From the NCBI GenBank assembly GCA_043774925.1, contig JAYVSZ010000005.1:1-19777 (forward strand): a stretch of DNA of 19,777 bases. Reading direction: 5' to 3'. The translations under genes and the position numbers were made by a program. The notes under the pieces were generated by a model. It searched no databases and was not told the origin of the DNA. It was given only the letters and a program-made list of their open reading frames with translations. This DNA is from JAYVSZ01 sp043774925. Its GTDB lineage: Bacteria > Pseudomonadota > Gammaproteobacteria > Burkholderiales > Methylophilaceae. This document shows positions 7,662 through 13,947 of the stretch, piece after piece (position 1 is the first letter of the stretch; the number at the start of each line of letters is the position of its first letter).

Positions 7662-9461
7662 TTAATGTAGCTGTTCGTAAATGGTTTGCGCGAGACTTTG
7701 ACTAATGCCATCGACTAGCGCGATTTCGTCTATGCTAGCACTTTTCACGCCATCCAGGCCACCAAAGCGCGTTAAAAGCGCTTTTCGGCGCTTGGCGCCG
7801 ACGCCTGTGATTTCTTCCAAGCTCGAGGTAATACGTGCTTTAGCACGTTTGGCGCGATGCCCTGTGATGGCGAAGCGATGTGATTCATCGCGAATTTGTT
7901 GTAGCAAATGTAGGCCTTTATTATCTTTTTCTAAGTTGAGCATTTCGCCAGTATCTCCAAAAATCATGGTTTCTAAGCCTGGCCTGCGCTCCTCACCTTT
8001 GGCAATGCCAACGAGCAAAATATCTTCTAAACCGACTTCTTGCATCACCTCAATCGCCACGCCAAGCTGGCCTTTGCCGCCATCGATAAAAATTAAATCG
8101 GGTCTTTTCCCCTCACCCGCCGCCACTTTTTTATAGCGCCGCGTCAGCACGTCGCGCATGGCCGCGTAATCGTCGCCTGGCGTAATACCCGTGATGTTAT
8201 AGCGCCGATATTCGCTATTTTGCAAATTACCTTTGTCGAACACCACGCAGCTTGCCACCGTTGCCTCGCCCATGGTGTGGCTAATGTCAAAACATTCAAT
8301 TCGCTCAACGGTTTCTGGCAAATGCAATGCCTCGCGCAGCGCCAGCAGCCGTGTCTCTTGGTTGCTGCTTTCTAACGTTCGCTGCCCAAGCGCCAGCTCG
8401 GCATTGGTTTGCGCCATTTTCAGCCACACTTTTTTATCGCCAATGGTATTGGTTTGAATTTTAACTTTGCGGCTTGCTTGTTCCGAGAGCGCTTGCTCAA
8501 AATCTTTAGTTTCAAACGTCACGCCGCATACAATCAGCGGCGGCGTATTTTGCGGCGTGTAATGTTGGGTGAGAAAAGCCTCAACAGTCTCGGTCAACTC
8601 TGCATCTTGGCTATTTTTAGGAAAGTAGCTTTTATCGCCCAAATGCCGCCCGCCGCGTATCATCACTAAATTAATGCAATGCCCGCCGTTATTGCCTGCT
8701 AGGGCGATTATATCTGCATCATTCACACTAAAATCACTCACAAATTGCTTGGCTTGCACTTGGCGTAGCGCCTGCATGCGGTCACGAAACACCACCGCCA
8801 TTTCATATTCTTGATTAGCTGCTGCCGTGTTCATTTTATCGCCCAGCGCGTTCATTACTTCGTTGGTTTTGCCATTTAAAAATAGCGCCGCCATATTAAC
8901 GTCATTGGCATAATTTTCAGGCGTGATAAAGTCTACACAAGGTGCGGTACAACGCGCGATCTGGTACTGCAAACACGGTCGCGAGCGGTTAGCAAACACC
9001 GTATTTTCGCAAGTGCGCAGCTTAAATACTTTTTGTAGCAGCTGAATGCTCTCGCGCACCGCAACTGAGTTCGGAAACGGCCCAAAATATTGGCTGCCTT
9101 TGCGTTGCGCGCCGCGATGAAACGCTAGCCTTGGAAATTTATCGCCAGTGAGCGTGATGTAGGGATACGATTTATCATCGCGAAACAACACGTTGTAGCG
9201 CGGCATCATGCTTTTAATCAGATTGTTTTCCAGCAACAGCGCCTCGGCTTCGCTGTGCGTCACCGTCGTCTCGATTTTCACAATCTGCGAGACCATCATT
9301 TTGGTGCGTGGGCTAGGCAGATTTTTGTTGAAATAGCTAGAAACGCGCTTTTTGATGTCCTTCGCCTTACCCACGTAAATCACCACGTCTTCCGCATTTA
9401 TCATGCGATATACACCTGGCAGATTCGGCAAATTTTTTAGAATAGGCTTGGGATCGAACAT
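7662..9461 (-). CDS. uvrC: Excinuclease ABC subunit C
   Basis: A 599-residue protein, the usual UvrC length. The N-terminal GIY-YIG nuclease (about 12-90) shows GVY at 16-18, IYVG at 28-31, Arg39 and Glu78, and makes the 3' incision in nucleotide excision repair. A cysteine-bearing segment (CLQYQIARCTAPC) and a UVR domain for UvrB contact follow (AAANQEYEMAVVFRDRMQAL). The RNase H-like endonuclease domain (FDISHTMGEATVASCVVF, LIFIDGGKGQL) makes the 5' incision, and tandem helix-hairpin-helix motifs close the protein (ITGVGAKRRKALLTRFGG). A diverged copy of its first ~70 codons lies 2.6 kb upstream at 12102-12347. Confidence 0.97.
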   Translation of the reverse strand: MFDPKPILKNLPNLPGVYRMINAEDVVIYVGKAKDIKKRVSSYFNKNLPSPRTKMMVSQIVKIETTVTHSEAEALLLENNLIKSMMPRYNVLFRDDKSYPYITLTGDKFPRLAFHRGAQRKGSQYFGPFPNSVAVRESIQLLQKVFKLRTCENTVFANRSRPCLQYQIARCTAPCVDFITPENYANDVNMAALFLNGKTNEVMNALGDKMNTAAANQEYEMAVVFRDRMQALRQVQAKQFVSDFSVNDADIIALAGNNGGHCINLVMIRGGRHLGDKSYFPKNSQDAELTETVEAFLTQHYTPQNTPPLIVCGVTFETKDFEQALSEQASRKVKIQTNTIGDKKVWLKMAQTNAELALGQRTLESSNQETRLLALREALHLPETVERIECFDISHTMGEATVASCVVFDKGNLQNSEYRRYNITGITPGDDYAAMRDVLTRRYKKVAAGEGKRPDLIFIDGGKGQLGVAIEVMQEVGLEDILLVGIAKGEERRPGLETMIFGDTGEMLNLEKDNKGLHLLQQIRDESHRFAITGHRAKRAKARITSSLEEITGVGAKRRKALLTRFGGLDGVKSASIDEIALVDGISQSLAQTIYEQLH

Positions 9462-9490
9462 GGCGTGATTTTAACACCTCACACGTCATC

Positions 9491-9727
9491 CTATGCTTGC
9501 TTATTGTTCATCACAAACTCAACGTTGGCAATTATCTGCTGAGCAGAACAGTTCAACGCCTTGGCCAGCTTAAAAATACTGGTAAGTGATGGCTGCTGTT
9601 GCCCTAGCTCAAGGATGCTGATGTAAGTTCTGCGCAAGCCAGCTTCCAGCCCAAGCTGCTCTTGCGTTAAACCGGCTTCCTGCCGCATCGTGCGCAATAC
9701 CTTTCCAAAAGCTAAAGCAGCGTCCAA
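9491..9727 (-). CDS. Small XRE-family DNA-binding protein
   Basis: A 78-residue single-domain helix-turn-helix protein of the Cro/C1 (XRE) type: FGKVLRTMRQEAGLTQEQLG, then RTYISILELGQQQPSLTSI and a C-terminal helix KLAKALNCSAQQI. The start is TTG at 9727, supported by AGGAGG seven bases upstream. That ribosome binding site lies within a perfect inverted repeat, a plausible autoregulatory operator or RNA hairpin. It is divergent from the prepilin-like gene at 9820, which it might control. Similar proteins act as stand-alone repressors, antitoxins or restriction-modification controllers; no partner methylase or nuclease is seen. Confidence 0.85.
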   Translation of the reverse strand: MDAALAFGKVLRTMRQEAGLTQEQLGLEAGLRRTYISILELGQQQPSLTSIFKLAKALNCSAQQIIANVEFVMNNKQA

Positions 9728-9729
9728 AA

Positions 9730-9754
9730 AATTCCTCCTACGTTTGGAGGAATT
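9730..9754 (-). promoter_or_regulatory. Inverted repeat enclosing the XRE gene ribosome binding site
   Basis: Perfect 9-base arms aattcctcc (9730-9738) and ggaggaatt (9746-9754) are separated by 7 bases. On the gene's own strand the distal arm presents the GGAGGAATT ribosome binding site, so the other arm is an anti-Shine-Dalgarno. It could be a protein operator, an RNA hairpin that hides the site, or both. Confidence 0.7.
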
Positions 9755-9819
9755 GTCGCTTCATGGTATGTTACTGTCTTCCCACAACTATAGGAATATA
9801 GAATAGTATTACCGAGATA

Positions 9820-10974
9820 ATGAATATCCCAACTTCACATAAAAAGCGGCTTAACGGCTTTACGCTCGTTGAAATGGCAATCGTTTTGGTGATTGCTGGG
9901 CTTGTTTTGAGCGCTGTGATGAGCATGGGGAATGCACTAATTTCACAATCAAGAATCTCTGCCACCAAAACCAAACAAGAAGCGATTAAAACAGCACTTA
10001 TCAGTTATATCGCACGCAATAATCGCATGCCCTGCCCTGCTGTGCCAAACATTGCGCCGTCCACGCCTTTAGCGCCGACTACTGGTTATGGTGTGGAGGC
10101 GTTGGTGGCTGGGGATTGTACTGGTGTACCAAATAGTGGTGAGCCTGTAGGTGACGCTAAAAGAGTTGTGGTTGGCATAGTGCCTTGGATAACGCTTGGG
10201 CTTTCTGATGATGCTGGTCAAGATGGCTATTACAATCGCTTCAGTTATGCAGTCACATCTAATGCCACCAGCCTGAATAAAGTGACAATTGCAGGCATGG
10301 TGGGCAATATCACTATCCATACTGCTAGTCCTATTGTTTTAGCGCAGCCACCTAACCCACTTAGCAATCAGTCCAACGATTGTTCTAATGGCGCAGCTTA
10401 CAATCCATGTTCAATTGTGGCGGTCATTATTTCACACGGTGCTAATGCTAATGGTGCATACACAAAATCTGGCAATCAAGTGCCATTTCCATTGGGTGCG
10501 GATGAACTAGAAAACACAAACATAGACCCAGCCTTCGTGCAAAAAGATTTTGCAGTAGATAAAGATAATCCATTCGACGATGTTTTACTCACACTTAATG
10601 CAAGCGACTTACTCTCACCGTTGACCTTAAACGGCTCGCTTAAAGACTATAACGCAGTGCTTACTAATGATTTTGCGAATATTACGGCAGCCATAACAGC
10701 TAACGCAATACGCGCCCATATTATTAGTGGCACAGGCACTCCGTTTGTGTTGACTGCGCCTGCGATGACCGTTAATGACCCATGGGGCAATCCTATTGTA
10801 GTAAGCGTTCCAACTCCACCACCTGCCAATGAAATTACCAATACCAGCATTGCCACCAATCCAGCTTTTACGCTAACGTCAAGAGGCGCTGATGGCGCAA
10901 TAAGCGGTGATGACATACAAGTAATAATTCCAATTAGCCAGCTATACAATCAATTTACCAACGCAGGCTGGTAA
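9820..10974 (+). CDS. Prepilin-like protein with class III signal and large C-terminal domain
   Basis: A 384-residue protein with a textbook type IV prepilin N-terminus: basic leader MNIPTSHKKRLNG, cleavage between Gly13 and Phe14, mature Glu5 (Glu18), and the hydrophobic helix FTLVEMAIVLVIAGLVLSAV. PilD-type processing and assembly into, or membrane retention near, a pilus or type II-like pseudopilus is expected. The mature part is much longer than ordinary major pilins and is Asn/Thr/Pro-rich. It includes VPWITLGLSDDAGQDGYY, a pattern I associate with larger pseudopilin-like proteins. No prepilin peptidase, ATPase or secretin is nearby. It is divergent from the XRE gene and probably co-transcribed with the small membrane protein 25 bases downstream. 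Confidence 0.85.
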   Translation: MNIPTSHKKRLNGFTLVEMAIVLVIAGLVLSAVMSMGNALISQSRISATKTKQEAIKTALISYIARNNRMPCPAVPNIAPSTPLAPTTGYGVEALVAGDCTGVPNSGEPVGDAKRVVVGIVPWITLGLSDDAGQDGYYNRFSYAVTSNATSLNKVTIAGMVGNITIHTASPIVLAQPPNPLSNQSNDCSNGAAYNPCSIVAVIISHGANANGAYTKSGNQVPFPLGADELENTNIDPAFVQKDFAVDKDNPFDDVLLTLNASDLLSPLTLNGSLKDYNAVLTNDFANITAAITANAIRAHIISGTGTPFVLTAPAMTVNDPWGNPIVVSVPTPPPANEITNTSIATNPAFTLTSRGADGAISGDDIQVIIPISQLYNQFTNAGW

Positions 10975-10999
10975 AAACTCAATAAAATTAGGACTAAAA

Positions 11000-11209
11000 A
11001 TGAATAAATCTAAGGCAGTAAAGAAACTAATTTTATCCAGTCCATTAATACCGCCTATATTTTGTGTGCTGATGTTTATCGGCATACTCTCACCCGTTAC
11101 GTGGAGCGTAAAAAACTATTTGCCAGTTGTGTTTATGGTTGCCATAGGCATCAGTGTTGTTTCTGCGTACTGTATTACTTCGTTTCTTGAAGATTTTAGA
11201 AATAAATAA
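11000..11209 (+). CDS. Small two-helix membrane protein, unknown function
   Basis: A 69-residue protein with a basic N-terminus (MNKSKAVKKL) and two hydrophobic stretches (about 17-34 and 41-60), which suggests a hairpin in the inner membrane. AGGA lies seven bases before the ATG, and the gene starts 25 bases after the prepilin-like gene ends, so the two are probably one operon. I do not recognise a family. Confidence 0.6.
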   Translation: MNKSKAVKKLILSSPLIPPIFCVLMFIGILSPVTWSVKNYLPVVFMVAIGISVVSAYCITSFLEDFRNK

Positions 11210-11266
11210 CTTCTATTTTTTAAGGCTATACACCTAAACGCCTCAATGGGGTTTTTACCAATTCGA

Positions 11267-11297
11267 CTGCAACCTAATATCCATGAGGCTTTTCAGC
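11267..11297. repeat. 49-bp palindromic repeat, degenerate copy 2
   Basis: The 15 bases aatatccatgaggct (11276-11290) are identical to the core of the repeat at 2275-2323, with partly preserved flanks (ctgcaacc before, ttttcag after). It lies downstream of the small membrane protein gene, again at a gene 3' end. Confidence 0.45.
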
Positions 11298-11322
11298 CTG
11301 TTTATTTTAAAAAAATCCACTC

Positions 11323-11350
11323 CGTCATACTGGCGAAGGCCAGAATGACG
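11323..11350. repeat. Short hairpin repeat
   Basis: Arms cgtcatactggc and gccagaatgacg flank the loop gaag, with one mismatch in the 12-base arms. It resembles the CGTCATTC-type hairpin repeats scattered between genes in many proteobacteria. It sits between the end of the prepilin operon and the end of the convergent toxin-antitoxin operon, where a bidirectional transcript end is expected. Confidence 0.6.
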
Positions 11351-11397
11351 ATGCAAAAGCCTCACGCCAACAAATATTCAACCAAGCAAACTACCGC

Positions 11398-11643
11398 CTA
11401 TCGCCCAATTTCATCTGTATCAATCTCAGCAGGCGTGTTTGGCACTGCATCTAAAAAAGCCTCAAAATCGCCACGCTTTGCTTGGGCAGCCTCAGATTTT
11501 AAATAGTTAAGCGTGAGTACGCTGGCCATTTTTTCGGCCACTGCGCTGGCAATAAACTGGTTGGCAGAAACACCTTCGCGCTCGGCCAAAGCTTTTAGGT
11601 TTTGGTGTAATGATTCTGGTATGCGAATGGTTAAAGCGCTCAT
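11398..11643 (-). CDS. Ribbon-helix-helix antitoxin
   Basis: An 81-residue protein with an N-terminal ribbon-helix-helix fold (strand ALTIRIPESLH, helices HQNLKALAEREG and SANQFIASAVAEKMA) resembling CopG/HicB-type antitoxins. The charged C-terminal tail (about 48-81) would wrap the toxin. Its ATG overlaps the toxin stop by 4 bases (ATGA), and it has a strong AAGGAG (11650-11655) six bases upstream inside the toxin gene. The usual role is to neutralise the PIN toxin and repress the shared promoter with its ribbon-helix-helix domain. Confidence 0.85.
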   Translation of the reverse strand: MSALTIRIPESLHQNLKALAEREGVSANQFIASAVAEKMASVLTLNYLKSEAAQAKRGDFEAFLDAVPNTPAEIDTDEIGR

Positions 11644-12059
11644 GGTTTGCTCCTTAATAACTTTAAAAAATCGGCAGGGGTAATGGCAACTACATCAAAC
11701 TTTAGGTTCTGAAAATCACGTATATTATGTGTAACAATATAGCTTGCTTGTGCCGCCACTGCTAGCTCTAGCACCATGTCATCATTTGGGTCGCGCAGTT
11801 GTGGCCGCCATAAATAATAAATATCTTGCAAGTGTGCAACCGATGCTAAATAACGCAAAAAAGCCAAAGCATTTTCTGCTTGTTGGTTAGGTGGTAAATG
11901 TTCTGTGCGTGTAAGTACTGCTTGCCATTCCACATATAGCGCCACAGATAAACAAATTTGAAATTGTGCACTTGGTAACAATGTAAGCAGCGCATAACTT
12001 GCGCCTTGTTTTGAGCGCGTAGCTGCAACAAGTAAAGATGTATCAAAAACAACTCTCAT
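11640..12059 (-). CDS. PIN-domain toxin (VapC-like ribonuclease)
   Basis: A 139-residue PIN-domain protein. Acidic active-site candidates are Asp6 (VVFDTS), Glu44 (YVEW), Asp90 and Asp93/94 (RDPNDDMVLELA) and Asp115 (THNIRDF). PIN toxins are metal-dependent RNases, and this layout matches the branch annotated as putative toxin components of the PIN family. The toxin precedes the antitoxin, the reverse of classical vapBC. The ATG has no Shine-Dalgarno and lies 9 bases from a -10 element, so its message is probably leaderless. The start is firm because Asp6 lies on the first strand of the fold. Confidence 0.88.
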   Translation of the reverse strand: MRVVFDTSLLVAATRSKQGASYALLTLLPSAQFQICLSVALYVEWQAVLTRTEHLPPNQQAENALAFLRYLASVAHLQDIYYLWRPQLRDPNDDMVLELAVAAQASYIVTHNIRDFQNLKFDVVAITPADFLKLLRSKP

Positions 12060-12078
12060 GGTTATATCAGTATAACCA
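12059..12078. promoter_or_regulatory. Operator candidate for the PIN/RHH operon
   Basis: A perfect inverted repeat tggttata-tcag-tataacca overlaps the first base of the toxin ATG and contains the -10 element. A ribbon-helix-helix antitoxin dimer bound here would block RNA polymerase. Confidence 0.75.
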
Positions 12079-12096
12079 TTTTTTAGAGAAACTCAA
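12069..12096 (-). promoter_or_regulatory. Sigma70-like promoter of the PIN/RHH operon
   Basis: On the minus strand TTGAGT (12091-12096) and TATACT (12069-12074) are 16 bases apart. The -10 lies inside the palindromic operator and ends 9 bases before the ATG, leaving a leader of about 0-3 bases. Confidence 0.65.
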
Positions 12097-12101
12097 GCAA
12101 T

Positions 12102-12347
12102 CTAGCTTGTTATTTGACGCCAACAAGCGGCAGCCTCATTGTGCGTCACCGTCGTCTCGATTTTCACAATTTGCGACACCATCATTTTGGTGCGCGGACT
12201 AGGCAGGTTTTTGTTGAAATAGCTTGAAACGCGCTTTTTGATGTCTTTCGCCTTGCCCACATAAATCAAGGTTTCTTCCGCGTTTATCATGCGATACACG
12301 CCAGGCAAATTAGGCAATTTTTTTAAAATAGGTTTGAAATCGAACAT
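12102..12347 (-). pseudogene. uvrC 5'-end fragment
   Basis: Starting at ATG 12347 this encodes MFDFKPILKKLPNLPGVYRM and continues parallel to UvrC to about residue 72 (VKIETTVTHNEAA). It then departs through an apparent one-base frameshift and stops at 12102-12104. After the shift the other frame still reads Leu-Leu-x-x-Asn-Asn, like UvrC, so homology extends about 30 bases beyond the break. By hand I count about 25 differences in about 210 aligned bases against 9250-9461, many synonymous. The copy therefore diverged under coding constraint, perhaps as another strain's uvrC, before being cut off. It lacks the GIY-YIG catalytic Glu and all later domains. Confidence 0.92.
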
Positions 12348-12453
12348 ATGATTAGCATAGCGCAAGCGGGCAAAAACATGTTGAATTAGCCATTAAATTG
12401 ACACAATTTAGAGTAAAATAAAGGCATTCACTTATGCAAATCGAAAGCCTACA

Positions 12454-13224
12454 ATGAAATCCGTTCCGCCAAATCTCGCTTGGTTAAATCTGCCCAATTT
12501 GCCTGCGCCGCTCAAAGCGCTGTTTGCAGGCTATTTACTCGTTATCGGCGTTGGTCTGTGCATGGCAGGCTTGCAGATTATGCTCACGCATGGCATGGCT
12601 GATGGCAAATGGGGCTTATCAGTGAATGATATTGTGTACAGCTATTATGGCGACCGCAACCACAGTAAGCTAGAAAGCATGCTAAACGGCCAAATGAAAG
12701 GCATGGCGCCAGATAATGTGCGTGCAGATATTATTGCTTGGGTGCATAAAGGTGCGCCAAAAGGCGATTGGGATAAACATTTTAAAGACGTTTTTGAACA
12801 ACATTGCGTGGCTTGCCACAGCGTTGTCCCCAATATTCCCAATTATAAAAACTTTGAAGAAGTTCAGAAGGTAGCGGCTACCAGCCAAGGCGCGACTATT
12901 GAGAGTCTAACGCGTGTTTCACACATCCACCTGTTCGGCATCAGTTTCATTTTCTTCTTTATGGGCTTGATTTTCAGCTTCGCGGTGGGCGTGCCGAAAA
13001 AACTCAAAATCATAGCCATCGCCTTCCCGTTCGGCTTTTTAATTGTGGATGTAGCCTCTTGGTGGCTCACCAAGCTAAGCCCTAATTTTGCTTACTTCAC
13101 CATCATTGGCGGCATTGGCTACAGCCTCGCCTCCACCTATATGTGGTGCACCAGCATGTACCAAATGTTCATACTAAGCCGCAACGGCAAGGTGTATGGT
13201 AACGCTTGGGAGCAAGATTTATAG
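12454..13224 (+). CDS. Membrane-anchored monohaem c-type cytochrome-like protein
   Basis: A 256-residue protein with one N-terminal membrane helix (about 22-44), a hydrophilic, presumably periplasmic segment (about 45-155) with a single haem c motif Cys118-Val-Ala-Cys121-His122, then about three further membrane helices (160-180, 185-204, 213-238). Two His residues (157, 159) sit at the mouth of the second helix and could bind a haem or metal. The region around the motif lacks an obvious distal Met ligand in standard spacing. I do not recognise a named family; an electron-transfer or redox-sensor role is inferred. It is divergent from the uvrC fragment and convergent with the tautomerase gene. 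Confidence 0.75.
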   Translation: MKSVPPNLAWLNLPNLPAPLKALFAGYLLVIGVGLCMAGLQIMLTHGMADGKWGLSVNDIVYSYYGDRNHSKLESMLNGQMKGMAPDNVRADIIAWVHKGAPKGDWDKHFKDVFEQHCVACHSVVPNIPNYKNFEEVQKVAATSQGATIESLTRVSHIHLFGISFIFFFMGLIFSFAVGVPKKLKIIAIAFPFGFLIVDVASWWLTKLSPNFAYFTIIGGIGYSLASTYMWCTSMYQMFILSRNGKVYGNAWEQDL

Positions 13225-13253
13225 CAGCAAGTTCTTTAAGCAATCTGACTAAA

Positions 13254-13302
13254 AGCATATGCTCTGCGAGCCGCATAGATATTGGCTCGCAGAGTATGTG
13301 CT
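13254..13302. repeat. 49-bp palindromic repeat, copy 3
   Basis: Arms gcatatgctctgcgagcc (13255-13272) and ggctcgcagagtatgtgc (13284-13301) pair at 16 of 18 positions around an 11-base loop. The unit is the reverse complement of the repeat at 2275-2323, without gaps. It lies 30 bases past the cytochrome gene stop and just after the convergent tautomerase gene. Confidence 0.7.
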
Positions 13303-13320
13303 AATATGGCCTAAATTACA

Positions 13321-13500
13321 TCACCCTAGCAACTCACCCGCAATCGCCCAATCTTCATAAGCGACTTCCTCAAACACAATGTAGGTGTAGCTGGGCGGCT
13401 TGTGCGCGTGTTTTTGCATGGTTTCGGTGATTTCTTTAGCGATTGCTTTCTTTTGCTCTTTGGTCACCGAGCCAGCAAGTTTAACGTTAATAAATGGCAT
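13321..13500 (-). CDS. 4-oxalocrotonate tautomerase family protein
   Basis: A 59-residue protein beginning MPFINVKLAGSVTKEQKKAI and ending EDWAIAGELLG. After Met removal the N-terminal Pro would be the catalytic base, as in 4-oxalocrotonate tautomerases, which form hexamers of 60-residue units and interconvert keto and enol acids. The beta-alpha-beta pattern and length fit the family. AAGGAG lies seven bases upstream of the ATG. The substrate cannot be read from sequence, and no aromatic-degradation genes are adjacent. Confidence 0.9.
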   Translation of the reverse strand: MPFINVKLAGSVTKEQKKAIAKEITETMQKHAHKPPSYTYIVFEEVAYEDWAIAGELLG

Positions 13501-13887
13501 GTTTATCTCCTTAACTCATGTTGAATAAATCTAAAAGCCTGATAAAACTTTACCTCATTCAGCCGCATGGTTTATGTGTTGTAGCGGCTACAATGGTAAC
13601 TATCCACCAAAATTAAACCGTTGGGAAGTGCGCCCGCGCAGCATGGTTAAATTTATTACTGACCTCTCTCAAAAAAAACCATGTGTAACGTGCTTAAACC
13701 CATTGATTTACAAACATGGCTAACCTGTTGATTTACCTACTTGACTTTGCATTAACTCATTGAATAAATGTGGTTTTTTATAGCTGACCTGTTATCTATT
13801 TCTCTCTACTTTAGATAATTGCGCTACCCACGCCTCGCGCGTGCGCGCGTACTGGTGTATAAATTCATGCAAAGCGGGTGAGAATGG

Positions 13888-13912
13888 AAACGCTATACAC
13901 AGGATAGCGTTT
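13888..13912. repeat. Inverted repeat beside the relaxase gene (oriT candidate)
   Basis: Perfect 9-base arms aaacgctat and atagcgttt are separated by acacagg. A second palindrome cgctatatagcg at 13933-13944 repeats the same half-site sequence. They lie just 3' of the relaxase gene, so they could be a transcript end, an oriT hairpin or binding sites. Confidence 0.5.
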
Positions 13913-13932
13913 GTATGTTTTTGAGGTAAATT

Positions 13933-13944
13933 CGCTATATAGCG
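13933..13944. repeat. Palindrome cgctatatagcg
   Basis: A perfect 12-base palindrome sharing its half-site (cgctat) with the inverted repeat at 13888-13912, four bases past the relaxase stop codon. Confidence 0.5.
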
Positions 13945-13947
13945 TTT

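Larger units (their letters stand above)
13501..13947. other. Non-coding region, probable left end of the mobile element
   Basis: About 450 AT-rich bases without a secure gene. They hold an imperfect direct repeat ttaactcat(gt)tgaataaat (13511-13530 and 13752-13769), two ttgatttac motifs near 13703 and 13728, a run of alternating cgcgcgtgcgcgcgt near 13836, and two palindromes just past the relaxase gene. A possible 49-codon ORF on the plus strand (13574-13723) is listed among the findings. Relaxase elements keep oriT near mob, so oriT or an attachment site could be here. Confidence 0.45.

Noticed and set aside
12398..12423. TTGACA upstream of the cytochrome gene as a promoter
   Set aside because: The -35 hexamer is perfect, but no -10-like hexamer occurs at 16-18 bases; the nearest TAAAAT is only 10 bases away.
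13511..13769. Imperfect repeat ttaactcat(gt)tgaataaat as att sites
   Set aside because: The two copies are only 240 bases apart, and no third copy appears near the integrase end, so they do not bracket the element.
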